Assembly: GCA_002315765.1 (NCBI GenBank)
Contig: DCIE01000056.1
Span: 1 to 13,543, forward strand
Direction of reading: 5' to 3'
DNA from: Ruminococcaceae bacterium UBA1734
Lineage (GTDB): Bacteria > Bacillota > Clostridia > Oscillospirales > Acutalibacteraceae
Length of the DNA stretch: 13,543 nucleotides
The translations under genes were made by a program, and so were the position numbers. Below are positions 7,223-13,460 of the stretch, piece by piece. Each line of letters starts with the position of its first letter. Position 1 is the stretch's first letter. The notes beneath the pieces are model-generated. The model was not told the DNA's origin, ran no database searches, and saw only the letters and a program-made list of their open reading frames with translations.

Positions 7223-8707
7223 TTAACTATGATATAATTTTTTGGTTTGATATTTAGGTTCATTAGTCATATTAACACCCAATTTTCTGAAGGTCTGTTC
7301 GTCAACTCTTGCTAATATAACCGTTGAATGAGCCTCAAGCCCTTTGAGTTGTTCGAGTTGGTCTAAGGCAAGTTTTGCCACATCGTTTGTAGCGGCACAA
7401 ATGGATAAAGCAATTAATACTTCGTCAATATGTAAACGGGGATTGTGATTTCCGAGAACACCGGTTTTCATTCGTTGAATCGGTTCAATAATAGTAGGGG
7501 AGAGAAGCTTTACTTCATCGGGGATACCTGCAAGTTCCTTTAATGCATTAAGAAGCATTGAAGAAGAAGAGCCTAAAAGAGAAGAGGTTCTTCCTGTTAT
7601 AATTTTTCCGTTTGGAAGTTCCAAAGCTGTGGCAGGTGAACCTGTTTCTTCGGCTTTTTTGTTTGCCGCAGAAACCACCAATCTATCTTCAACCGAAATT
7701 TTCAATTGATTCATCAGCAGTTCAATTTTAGAAACCTCTGATTGGTCGCCGAGACCTTGTCTGACATTACACATAGCGGTATAATATCTTCTGATAATTT
7801 CCTGATTAGATGCATCAATACAAGCTTGGTCATCGCAAATTGCAAAACCTGCCATATTAACACCCATATCGGTCGGGCTCTTGTAAGGAGATTCGCCTAA
7901 TATCTTTTCCATCATAGCATTAAGAACAGGGAAAATTTCGATATCACGGTTATAGTTTACGGTTGTTTCGCCATAAGCCTCTAAATGGAACGGGTCAATC
8001 ATATTAACATCGTTAAGGTCAGCCGTTGCAGCTTCGTATGCAACATTAACAGGATGCTTTAGCGGAATACTCCATATAGGGAATGTCTCGAATTTTGCAT
8101 ATCCTGCTTGTATTCCTCTTTTGTGCTCGTGGTATAACTGTGAAAGGCATGTTGCCATTTTTCCGCTTCCGGGTCCCGGTGCGGTAACAACAACTAATTT
8201 ACGCTTTGTTTCAATATAATCGTTTTTACCGAATCCTTCATCACTTGCAATAAGTGAAATGTTAGACGGATATTCGGCTATGGGATAATGACGATAGGTT
8301 TTTATACCTAAATTATTCAGCCTTTTTTCAAACGCAACAGCAAGTGGTTGACCGGTAAAACGGGTAATGACCACACTGCCCACATATAAACCGATATCTC
8401 TGAAGGCATCAATAAGTCTAAGTGTGTCTAAATCGTATGTAATGCCTAAATCACCACGGCGCTTGTTTTTCTCAATGGCATCGGCATTGATTGCAATAAC
8501 TATTTCGGCATCATCTTTAAGTTCAAGAAGCATTCTGACTTTTGAGTCAGGATGAAATCCCGGCAATACACGGGAAGCGTGAAAATCGTCAAAAAGCTTT
8601 CCGCCGAATTCCATATAAAGTTTATCACCGAACATTGAAATGCGGTTCATAATATTTTGAGATTGCAGTCTAATGTATTTATCGTTGTCAAATCCTATTT
8701 TTTTCAT
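7223..8707 (-). CDS. DUF1846 (UPF0371) family protein
   Basis: 494-residue cytoplasmic protein of the DUF1846/UPF0371 family, full length for the group. Recognisable stretches are AINADAIEKNKRRGDLGITYD near 72-92, a glycine-rich phosphate-loop-like APGPGSGK (176-183), and the MVxxAAN-type core VVSAANKKAEETGSPATALE. The family is widespread in Firmicutes and structures exist, but I know of no established biochemical role. The loop suggests nucleotide binding, although it is not a strict Walker A (the family residue after K is M). The ATG follows AAGGAGAG at 8 to 9 bases, with a clear promoter upstream. It leads a probable operon with the antiporter. Confidence 0.93.
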   Translation of the reverse strand: MKKIGFDNDKYIRLQSQNIMNRISMFGDKLYMEFGGKLFDDFHASRVLPGFHPDSKVRMLLELKDDAEIVIAINADAIEKNKRRGDLGITYDLDTLRLIDAFRDIGLYVGSVVITRFTGQPLAVAFEKRLNNLGIKTYRHYPIAEYPSNISLIASDEGFGKNDYIETKRKLVVVTAPGPGSGKMATCLSQLYHEHKRGIQAGYAKFETFPIWSIPLKHPVNVAYEAATADLNDVNMIDPFHLEAYGETTVNYNRDIEIFPVLNAMMEKILGESPYKSPTDMGVNMAGFAICDDQACIDASNQEIIRRYYTAMCNVRQGLGDQSEVSKIELLMNQLKISVEDRLVVSAANKKAEETGSPATALELPNGKIITGRTSSLLGSSSSMLLNALKELAGIPDEVKLLSPTIIEPIQRMKTGVLGNHNPRLHIDEVLIALSICAATNDVAKLALDQLEQLKGLEAHSTVILARVDEQTFRKLGVNMTNEPKYQTKKLYHS

Positions 8708-8735
8708 AATTCTCTCCTTGTTCTTTCAAAGATAT

Positions 8736-8764
8736 ATTATATCAAATTTATTAATATGTTTCAA
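8736..8764 (-). promoter_or_regulatory. Sigma-A promoter for the DUF1846-antiporter unit
   Basis: Minus-strand TTGAAA (8764-8759), 17-base spacer, perfect TATAAT (8741-8736). Transcription would begin near 8730, about 23 bases before the DUF1846 ATG. Confidence 0.8.
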
Positions 8765-8854
8765 GGAATTTTTTCGAAATAATCTAATAATTTTCCAAAA
8801 AGTGCTTTGTTGATAACTTTTAGATAAATTTAATAAAAAAATTAAACATTTTGC

Positions 8855-8883
8855 TTGACAAAATGTAAATTATGAGTTATAAT
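8855..8883 (+). promoter_or_regulatory. Perfect-consensus sigma-A promoter of an orphan transcript
   Basis: TTGACA (8855-8860), 17-base spacer, TATAAT (8878-8883): full match to the sigma-A consensus, the strongest promoter in the window. It does not precede a conventional gene. Predicted start near 8890. Confidence 0.85.
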
Positions 8884-8914
8884 GAGGTCAGAAAATAAGA
8901 AAGGGGTGGAGCAA

Positions 8915-8950
8915 ATGAATGAAGTTCCGCCAGAAAGTTACCGAAAATAA
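8915..8950 (+). CDS. Possible 11-codon mini-ORF in the orphan transcript
   Basis: ATG at 8915 preceded 8 bases upstream by AAGGGG (8901-8906), encoding MNEVPPESYRK and a TAA. The ribosome binding site and start codon fall in an 8-bp hairpin (8905-8912 paired with 8924-8931, two G-U pairs, 11-base loop with the ATG in the loop), so translation could be structure-controlled. The peptide has a Pro-Pro pair and ends Tyr-Arg-Lys. Such a short ORF can arise by chance; the good Shine-Dalgarno is the only positive evidence. Confidence 0.3.
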   Translation: MNEVPPESYRK

Positions 8951-9150
8951 ATCAAGGGAGTGAGTCCGAAAATTATTTAAGTTTGTTATAATAAAGATAA
9001 AATATTAAAAATGGTGAGTCCAATGTACTAATTGTTATGTAAAATAATTTTGATATAGATTTAAAATTTAATACATATTATTAAAAAAGAAAAGGTGTTA
9101 CCGATGCAGTAAAGTGCATTTCTTGATAACAATTTAATATAATTATAAGA

Positions 9151-9187
9151 AACAGTGAGATTTTAAAAATTTCTCGCTGTTTTTTTG
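9151..9187 (+). terminator. Intrinsic terminator of the orphan transcript
   Basis: AACAGTGAGA (9151-9160) pairs with TCTCGCTGTT, ten base pairs with one T-G wobble and an AT-rich loop, followed by seven or more T to 9186. It sits before the argG promoter at 9201, so it separates the upstream transcript from argGH. Confidence 0.85.
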
Positions 9188-9200
9188 TTTATATTTATGC

Positions 9201-9229
9201 TTGACTTAATTAGCAAAAAATGTTAAAAT
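9201..9229 (+). promoter_or_regulatory. Sigma-A promoter for argGH
   Basis: TTGACT (9201-9206), 17-base spacer, TAAAAT (9224-9229). The start point would be near 9236, about 25 bases before the argG ATG and within the operator at 9231-9244. Confidence 0.8.
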
Positions 9230-9230
9230 A

Positions 9231-9244
9231 TGCATAATAATTCA
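9231..9244 (+). promoter_or_regulatory. Putative ArgR operator (ARG box)
   Basis: TGCATAATAATTCA matches the ARG-box pattern TGAAT-N4-ATTCA with one mismatch in the left half and an all-A/T spacer. It overlaps the predicted argG transcription start, the expected position for ArgR/AhrC repression when arginine is abundant. Only one box is clear. No argR gene lies in the window. Confidence 0.65.
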
Positions 9245-9260
9245 AAAAGAAGGTATTTTT

Positions 9261-10484
9261 ATGAATAAAAATGAAATCAAAAAAGTTGTTCTTGCATATT
9301 CCGGCGGACTTGATACTTCGATTATTATTCCTTGGTTAAAGGAAAATTATAACAATTGCGAGGTTATTGCCGTTTCGGGTAATGTGGGACAGGCTGATGA
9401 GCTTGAGGGCTTAGAAGAAAAGGCAATTAAAACCGGTGCTTCAAAATTATATGTTCTTGATTTGACTGAGGAATATGTTGACGATTATATTATCCCCACG
9501 ATGAAAGCCGGAGCATATTATGAAGATTATTTACTCGGAACTTCTCATGCAAGACCTTGCATTGCAAAAGGACTTGTTGATATTGCAATAAAAGAGAATG
9601 CCGATGCCATTTGCCATGGTTGTACCGGAAAGGGTAATGACCAGGTTAGATTTGAACTTGCTATTAAGCATTTTGCACCGCAAATGCCCATTATTGCTCC
9701 TTGGAGAGAGTGGGATATTAAGTCAAGGGACGAAGAAATCGAATATGCGGAAGCACATAATATTCCGCTAAAGATTAACCGTGAAACGAATTATTCAAAG
9801 GATAAGAATTTATGGCATTTATCTCACGAAGGTCTTGATTTGGAGGATACAGGCAACGAGCCTATGTATGAGAAAAAGGGATTTCTTGAGATGGGAGTTT
9901 CGCCGATTGATGCTCCCGATAAGCCGACTTATGTTGAATTAACATTTGAAAAGGGAATTCCGGTTGCTTTGGACGGTGAAAAAATGACCTCGAAAGCAAT
10001 AATTTTAAAACTTAACGAACTTGGCGGACAAAACGGTATCGGTATTATTGATATTGTTGAAAACCGTCTTGTCGGTATGAAATGCAGAGGAGTTTACGAG
10101 ACTCCCGGCGGTACTATTCTTTATAAGGCACACGAGGCACTTGAGAGCATTTGTCTTGATAAGTTTACAATGCACGAAAAGCAAAAGTTATCCATCACCT
10201 TTGCCGAACTTGTTTATAACGGACAGTGGTTTACACCTCTTAGAGAGGCTTTGTCGGCTTTTGTTGATAAAACTCAGGAGACAGTTACAGGTAAAGTAAA
10301 ACTTAAGCTTTATAAAGGAAATATTATTAAAGCAGGTGTTTGGAGTGATTATTCACTTTATAGTGAGGAGATTGCTACATTCGGCGAAAGTGATTACGAC
10401 CAAAAGGATTCGGCAGGATTTATTAATCTATACGGTTTGCCGATAAAAGTCCAAGCAATGGTTGACAAGAAGAATAATAAGTAA
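9261..10484 (+). CDS. argG: Argininosuccinate synthase
   Basis: ArgG joins citrulline and aspartate with ATP to give argininosuccinate, the penultimate step of arginine synthesis, in the cytoplasm. The 407-residue length is normal. The N-type ATP pyrophosphatase loop AYSGGLDTS (12-20) is intact, as is the substrate-binding block GCTGKGNDQVRFE (120-132); TSHARPCIAK (94-103) is also characteristic. The ATG follows an AAGAAGG ribosome binding site. It is the first gene of the argGH operon, with 61 bases to the argH start, and is expected to be repressed by ArgR at the adjacent operator. Confidence 0.98.
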   Translation: MNKNEIKKVVLAYSGGLDTSIIIPWLKENYNNCEVIAVSGNVGQADELEGLEEKAIKTGASKLYVLDLTEEYVDDYIIPTMKAGAYYEDYLLGTSHARPCIAKGLVDIAIKENADAICHGCTGKGNDQVRFELAIKHFAPQMPIIAPWREWDIKSRDEEIEYAEAHNIPLKINRETNYSKDKNLWHLSHEGLDLEDTGNEPMYEKKGFLEMGVSPIDAPDKPTYVELTFEKGIPVALDGEKMTSKAIILKLNELGGQNGIGIIDIVENRLVGMKCRGVYETPGGTILYKAHEALESICLDKFTMHEKQKLSITFAELVYNGQWFTPLREALSAFVDKTQETVTGKVKLKLYKGNIIKAGVWSDYSLYSEEIATFGESDYDQKDSAGFINLYGLPIKVQAMVDKKNNK

Positions 10485-10492
10485 ATGATTTT

Positions 10493-10518
10493 TGGCCGTT
10501 CTGTTTTCGGAACGGCTA
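10493..10518 (+). other. argG-argH intercistronic hairpin
   Basis: TGGCCGTTC (10493-10501) pairs with GAACGGCTA (10510-10518), nine base pairs including one G-T, around an 8-base loop. No T run follows, so it is unlikely to be a terminator. It may mark an mRNA processing or stability site, or leave argH expression below that of argG. Confidence 0.6.
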
Positions 10519-10545
10519 AACATATTTAATAATGGAGATAACAAA

Positions 10546-11916
10546 ATGAAGAAAATGTGGGAAGGGGTTACAAGCGGAGTAACCGAAAGTATAGCCGATG
10601 ATTTCAATTCTTCAATAAGTTTTGACAGTAGAATGTATGAGCAGGATATAAAGGGAAGTATTGTTCATGCGTTAATGCTTGGCGAAAAAGAAATAATCGC
10701 TAAAGACGAGGCGGAAAAAATTGTTGTTGGGTTAGAGGGAATTTTAAAGGATATTAAGTCGGGAAGTTTGAAAATTGATATGTCCTGCGAAGATATCCAT
10801 ATGTTTGTTGAGCAGGAATTAACCGATAGACTCGGAGATGTAGGAAAGAAGCTTCATACTGCAAGGAGCAGAAACGATCAGGTTGCTTTGGATTTACGGC
10901 TAACCCTTCGTAATGATGTTGACGAAATTTCCGAATTGCTTAAAAAACTAATTAAGATAATATGTCAAAAGGCAGAAGAAAATAAAGAACAAATAATGCC
11001 GGGATATACGCATTTACAAAGAGCACAACCTATTTTATGGAGTCATCATATTATGGCTTATGCTATGATGTTTTTAAGAGATTTAGACCGGCTTAAAGAT
11101 TGCAGAAAGAGAATGAATATATGTCCTATCGGCTCTTGCGCTTTGGCGGGTACTACATACGATACCGATAGATTTTTTGAATCCGAAAATTTAGGATTTG
11201 ACGGCCCGTGCCTGAATTCTATTGACGGTGTTTCGGACCGTGATTTTGTAGCCGAGTTGCTTTCTGATATTTCGGTTATTATGATGCATTTATCAAGATT
11301 CAGCGAAGAAATAATTCTTTGGTCAAGCTGGGAGTTTAAGTTTATCGAGCTTTCGGATTCTTATACAACAGGTTCTTCAATAATGCCTCAAAAACGAAAT
11401 CCGGATATGGCAGAGCTTGTAAGGGGAAAAACCGGAAGAGTATATGGGGATTTAATGGGCTTGTTAACCACATTAAAAGGTATCCCCCTTGCATATAATA
11501 AAGATATGCAGGAAGATAAGGAAGGAATATTTGATGCTGTTGATACAGTTAAGATGTCCTTAAAAGTATTCTCGGGTATGATTGAAACACTAAAAACAAA
11601 ACCCGAAAATATGAGAACTGCCGCCAACAAAGGATTTATTAATGCCACCGACCTTGCCGATTATCTCGTTAAAAAAGGTGATGCCTTTAGAAATGCGTAT
11701 AAGATTTCCGGAAGAATTGTTGCTGATTGTATGAAAAACGGATATGTTCTTGAAACATATCCGATAGAAAAATATAAAGAGTTTTCAGAACTTTTCCAAG
11801 ATGATGTTTATGAGTTCATCAGCCTTGAGGAATGTGTGAATAAAAGAATCAGCTTCGGAGGAACAGGCCCCATGTCGGTCATCCACCAAATTAAAACGGT
11901 TTTAGCATCTTTATAA
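10546..11916 (+). CDS. argH: Argininosuccinate lyase
   Basis: ArgH splits argininosuccinate into arginine and fumarate. The signature TGSSIMPQKRNPD (275-287), containing the catalytic-loop serine, is complete. ARSRNDQVA (106-114) and the T155-H156 pair in PGYTHLQRAQP are also in place. I choose the ATG at 10546 (456 residues, start MKKMWEG) because GGAG lies 7 bases upstream and family members begin with a K-x-W-x-G block. An in-frame TTG at 10492 would add 18 residues, but that stretch is an intercistronic hairpin and has no ribosome binding site. The fumarate it releases could in principle be used by the fumarase-type beta subunit encoded next door on the other strand. Confidence 0.98.
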   Translation: MKKMWEGVTSGVTESIADDFNSSISFDSRMYEQDIKGSIVHALMLGEKEIIAKDEAEKIVVGLEGILKDIKSGSLKIDMSCEDIHMFVEQELTDRLGDVGKKLHTARSRNDQVALDLRLTLRNDVDEISELLKKLIKIICQKAEENKEQIMPGYTHLQRAQPILWSHHIMAYAMMFLRDLDRLKDCRKRMNICPIGSCALAGTTYDTDRFFESENLGFDGPCLNSIDGVSDRDFVAELLSDISVIMMHLSRFSEEIILWSSWEFKFIELSDSYTTGSSIMPQKRNPDMAELVRGKTGRVYGDLMGLLTTLKGIPLAYNKDMQEDKEGIFDAVDTVKMSLKVFSGMIETLKTKPENMRTAANKGFINATDLADYLVKKGDAFRNAYKISGRIVADCMKNGYVLETYPIEKYKEFSELFQDDVYEFISLEECVNKRISFGGTGPMSVIHQIKTVLASL

Positions 11917-11925
11917 TTAAAAAAC

Positions 11926-11951
11926 AAAAGCAGGTCGTTGGACCTGCTTTT
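11926..11951. terminator. Bidirectional terminator between argH and the convergent hydro-lyase gene
   Basis: Perfect 11-bp stem AAAAGCAGGTC / GACCTGCTTTT with a GTTG loop. On the plus strand it ends argGH with a short T4. On the minus strand the following TTTTGTTTTTT tract is stronger, so it works best for the 13030-11955 unit. Confidence 0.88.
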
Positions 11952-11954
11952 AAT

Positions 11955-12479
11955 CTATTTAAAAATACTGTTACCTTTGGAATCTATTCCGACAATCAGC
12001 GGAAAATCTTTAAATTCCAATTCTTTAACCGATTCACAACCTAAATCCTCAAATGCAATAACATCACATTTTGTAATACATTCACAGGCTAAAGCACCGG
12101 CACCTCCGATTGCACAAAGATAAACGGATTTATTTCTTACAATTGATTCGGTTACTTCTTTGCTTCTGCCGCCTTTGCCGATAGTTGCACAAAGTCTCAT
12201 ATCGTAAAGCTTTGGGGCAAATTTATCCATACGGCAAGAGGTGGTCGGTCCGCAACTTCCGATAGCAAGGTTATCAGGAGTCGGTGTAGGACCAGCATAA
12301 TAAATAACCGCATCTTTAATCTCAAAGGGCAACTTTTCGCCTTTATCAATCAAATCAAAAATTCTTGCGTGTGCCGCATCTCTTGCGGTATATACCTTTC
12401 CCGAAAGAAAAACCCTGTCGCCCACATTTAAGGTATTGAGATAATTTCTCAGTTCACTGCATTTAATCTTATAATTCAT
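11955..12479 (-). CDS. Class I (Fe-S) fumarase / L-tartrate dehydratase beta-subunit-like hydro-lyase
   Basis: 174 residues, matching the C-terminal/beta subunit of class I fumarate hydratase and L(+)-tartrate dehydratase. Typical blocks are SGKVYTARDAAHARI (26-40), YYAGPTP (60-66), GPTTSCRMD (77-85) and TIGKGG (99-104). In characterised two-subunit enzymes the alpha subunit carries the 4Fe-4S cysteines and the beta subunit supplies substrate-binding residues; together they hydrate fumarate to malate or a related diacid. The alpha gene is normally adjacent, but here the upstream neighbour is a coiled-coil protein whose stop overlaps this start by four bases (ATGA). Whether the partner is elsewhere or the protein works alone cannot be seen. 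The substrate (fumarate, tartrate or another hydroxy acid) is undecided. Confidence 0.88.
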   Translation of the reverse strand: MNYKIKCSELRNYLNTLNVGDRVFLSGKVYTARDAAHARIFDLIDKGEKLPFEIKDAVIYYAGPTPTPDNLAIGSCGPTTSCRMDKFAPKLYDMRLCATIGKGGRSKEVTESIVRNKSVYLCAIGGAGALACECITKCDVIAFEDLGCESVKELEFKDFPLIVGIDSKGNSIFK

Positions 12480-13030
12480 TTTCTGATATTCATTTTTTCG
12501 AGTAAAGCTTCATATTCATCAAGTTTATCTCTTACAACGGTGTTGTTTATGGAAAGGTTGTCCTTTGTTTGGTCAAGAGATAAAATCAGGGATTGAAGTT
12601 TATTTGAAAACTCGGTAGTGGTTTTAATTATTTCAACATTCAAATTGGAAAGGGCATTGTGGGCATCTTCTACTGATAGGATATTCTTTGCGACTTCCTG
12701 TCTTGAAATTTCGGAATTTTCTTTTGCGTTATTTATTACGGTAGAAGCATTTGACTCGGCAACTAAATATAATTTGCCTATATTTTGAGAAATTCGTTCA
12801 ATTTCATCATATTTTTCTGTATATGTTTCAAGTTCTTTTGAAATCAAATCTCGTTCTTTAATTATCTCTTCAATTTGGCTTTTTGCTGATTTAAGCGCAT
12901 CGTCAAGCTGCTGGATTTTTTCGTTAAAATCAAGTTCTTTAGCGGCAAATTCGTTATGATTTTTCTCAATATATTCCATTACATCCTGAGAATTAAAGCC
13001 AAATAAACTTTTTCTGAATCCTATAGTCAA
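12476..13030 (-). CDS. DivIVA-like coiled-coil protein
   Basis: 184 residues starting at TTG (13030), preceded by AAGGGG at about 8 bases. The N-terminus GFRKSLFGFNSQDVMEYIE (4-22) resembles the membrane-curvature-sensing segment of DivIVA/GpsB-type proteins, where an F-R-K/G-F-N/D-V pattern precedes the coiled coil. Residues from about 30 to 75 and again from about 115 to 180 have strong heptad character (Q/E/K/L-rich), with an Ala/Asn-rich linker between. Family members act as scaffolds at the division site or cell pole. This copy is short and lacks an obvious C-terminal domain, so the assignment rests on the N-terminal motif and coiled-coil composition. It is co-transcribed and translationally coupled with the hydro-lyase beta subunit. 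Confidence 0.65.
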   Translation of the reverse strand: MTIGFRKSLFGFNSQDVMEYIEKNHNEFAAKELDFNEKIQQLDDALKSAKSQIEEIIKERDLISKELETYTEKYDEIERISQNIGKLYLVAESNASTVINNAKENSEISRQEVAKNILSVEDAHNALSNLNVEIIKTTTEFSNKLQSLILSLDQTKDNLSINNTVVRDKLDEYEALLEKMNIRK

Positions 13031-13059
13031 AATTTCATCCCCTTGTCTTAATAAAAAGC

Positions 13060-13088
13060 ATTATATCAAAAAAAATGACAATTTACAA
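13060..13088 (-). promoter_or_regulatory. Sigma-A promoter for the DivIVA-like/hydro-lyase unit
   Basis: Minus-strand TTGTAA (13088-13083), 17-base spacer, perfect TATAAT (13065-13060). Start near 13053, about 23 bases before the TTG start codon. Confidence 0.7.
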
Positions 13089-13150
13089 GCCCTAAGTAAA
13101 AAAATTACAATATATATTGAATTACCATTATTTTTTATATAAACGAAAAA

Positions 13151-13300
13151 CGACCTCATCCGGCTCGTTCCTCGCCACCTGTCTTGCTGCGGCTCGGGCA
13201 TGGTTTGGCTCTGACCGTCCACAGGAAGGTCATTCACTACCAAACCGCCACCTTCGGCTACCAACCGGAGAAGGCTTTGAAGATGTGAGTTCTATTCAAC
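13151..13300. repeat. Dispersed GC-rich repeat (copy 2, long form)
   Basis: A GC-rich block stands out in an AT-rich intergenic region. Its last 40 bases (13261-13300) match the copy at 1-45: 19 identical bases, then 17 of 20. The 5' part starts with CGACCTCATCCGGCTCG. The middle holds nested inverted repeats GGTTTGG (13202-13208) / CCAAACC (13240-13246) and GACC (13213-13216) / GGTC (13228-13231). The left arm of the terminal hairpin reads CCTTCGGCTACC instead of CCTTCTCC, so this copy is altered relative to copy 1. Reading frames across it on both strands are repeat artefacts. It encodes no transposase and is probably a non-autonomous element. Confidence 0.75.
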
Positions 13301-13339
13301 ATTTTACAAAAACTTGACAGTTACGACAAAAGAATAATG

Positions 13340-13367
13340 TTGTAATTTTCTAAAAATATGATATACT
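13340..13367 (+). promoter_or_regulatory. Putative promoter for the 3'-terminal secreted-protein gene
   Basis: TTGTAA (13340-13345), 16-base spacer, TATACT (13362-13367) with an extended -10 TG one base upstream (TGATATACT). A second TTGACA at 13314-13319 has no good -10 at the right distance. The leader to the ATG at 13461 would be about 87 bases and contains a weak TTGCG/CGCAA hairpin but no riboswitch I recognise. Confidence 0.55.
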
Positions 13368-13460
13368 GAACTCACAGCACAATAACCAATTTTTGCTAAC
13401 ATAGGACTTTCGTTTTTTGCGTATTGCTTTATGTTGCGCAATTATTTAGGAGGTATAAAA

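Larger units (their letters stand above)
8890..9187 (+). ncRNA. Candidate unidentified small RNA / leader transcript of about 300 nt
   Basis: The segment lies between a perfect-consensus promoter and a strong intrinsic terminator and contains no ORF longer than 11 codons that has a good ribosome binding site. It is more AT-rich toward the 3' half but has ordered GC-bearing islands: a hairpin at 8905-8931, GGAGTGAGTCC at 8957-8967, TGGTGAGTCCA at 9012-9022, GGTGTTACC at 9094-9102, and ATGCA/TGCAT at about 9104-9119. I compared it by eye with T-box, tmRNA, RNase P, SRP, 6S and common riboswitch signatures and found no convincing match. argG has its own promoter beyond the terminator, so this is probably an independent transcript, although read-through into argG is possible. 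Confidence 0.5.

Noticed and set aside
9091..9187. A T-box-like sequence, AAAGGTGTTACCG, before the terminator upstream of argG.
   Set aside because: It resembles the AGGGTGGTACCGCG core at 10 of 14 positions, but the tRNA-pairing UGG bulge reads UGUU, no Stem I signatures (AGUA, GGUGAGA-type blocks) are placed correctly, the terminator does not use this sequence, and argG has its own promoter after the terminator.
8884..9187. Orphan transcript as RNase P RNA, tmRNA, SRP RNA or a known riboswitch.
   Set aside because: No GAGGAAAGTCC-type RNase P core, no tRNA-like 3' end, no SRP tetraloop domain, and none of the TPP, SAM, glycine, lysine, purine, cobalamin, THF, fluoride, guanidine or c-di-GMP signatures were seen.
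10492..10545. Extended argH start at TTG 10492.
   Set aside because: The added 18 codons run through a hairpin, lack a Shine-Dalgarno sequence and have no counterpart in argininosuccinate lyases; ATG 10546 has GGAG at the proper distance.
11388..11648. 86-codon reading frame on the minus strand within argH.
   Set aside because: Shadow of argH; the plus-strand frame contains the lyase signature and there is no ribosome binding site or promoter for the minus-strand frame.
13061..13264. A 67-codon minus-strand reading frame, and an overlapping 66-codon plus-strand frame at 13117-13317.
   Set aside because: Both are read through the GC-rich dispersed repeat, lack ribosome binding sites and have low-complexity translations; they are repeat artefacts.
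13314..13345. TTGACA at 13314-13319 as the -35 of the last gene.
   Set aside because: The sequence 16 to 18 bases downstream offers no TATAAT-like hexamer; TTGTAA-16-TATACT with an extended -10 fits better.
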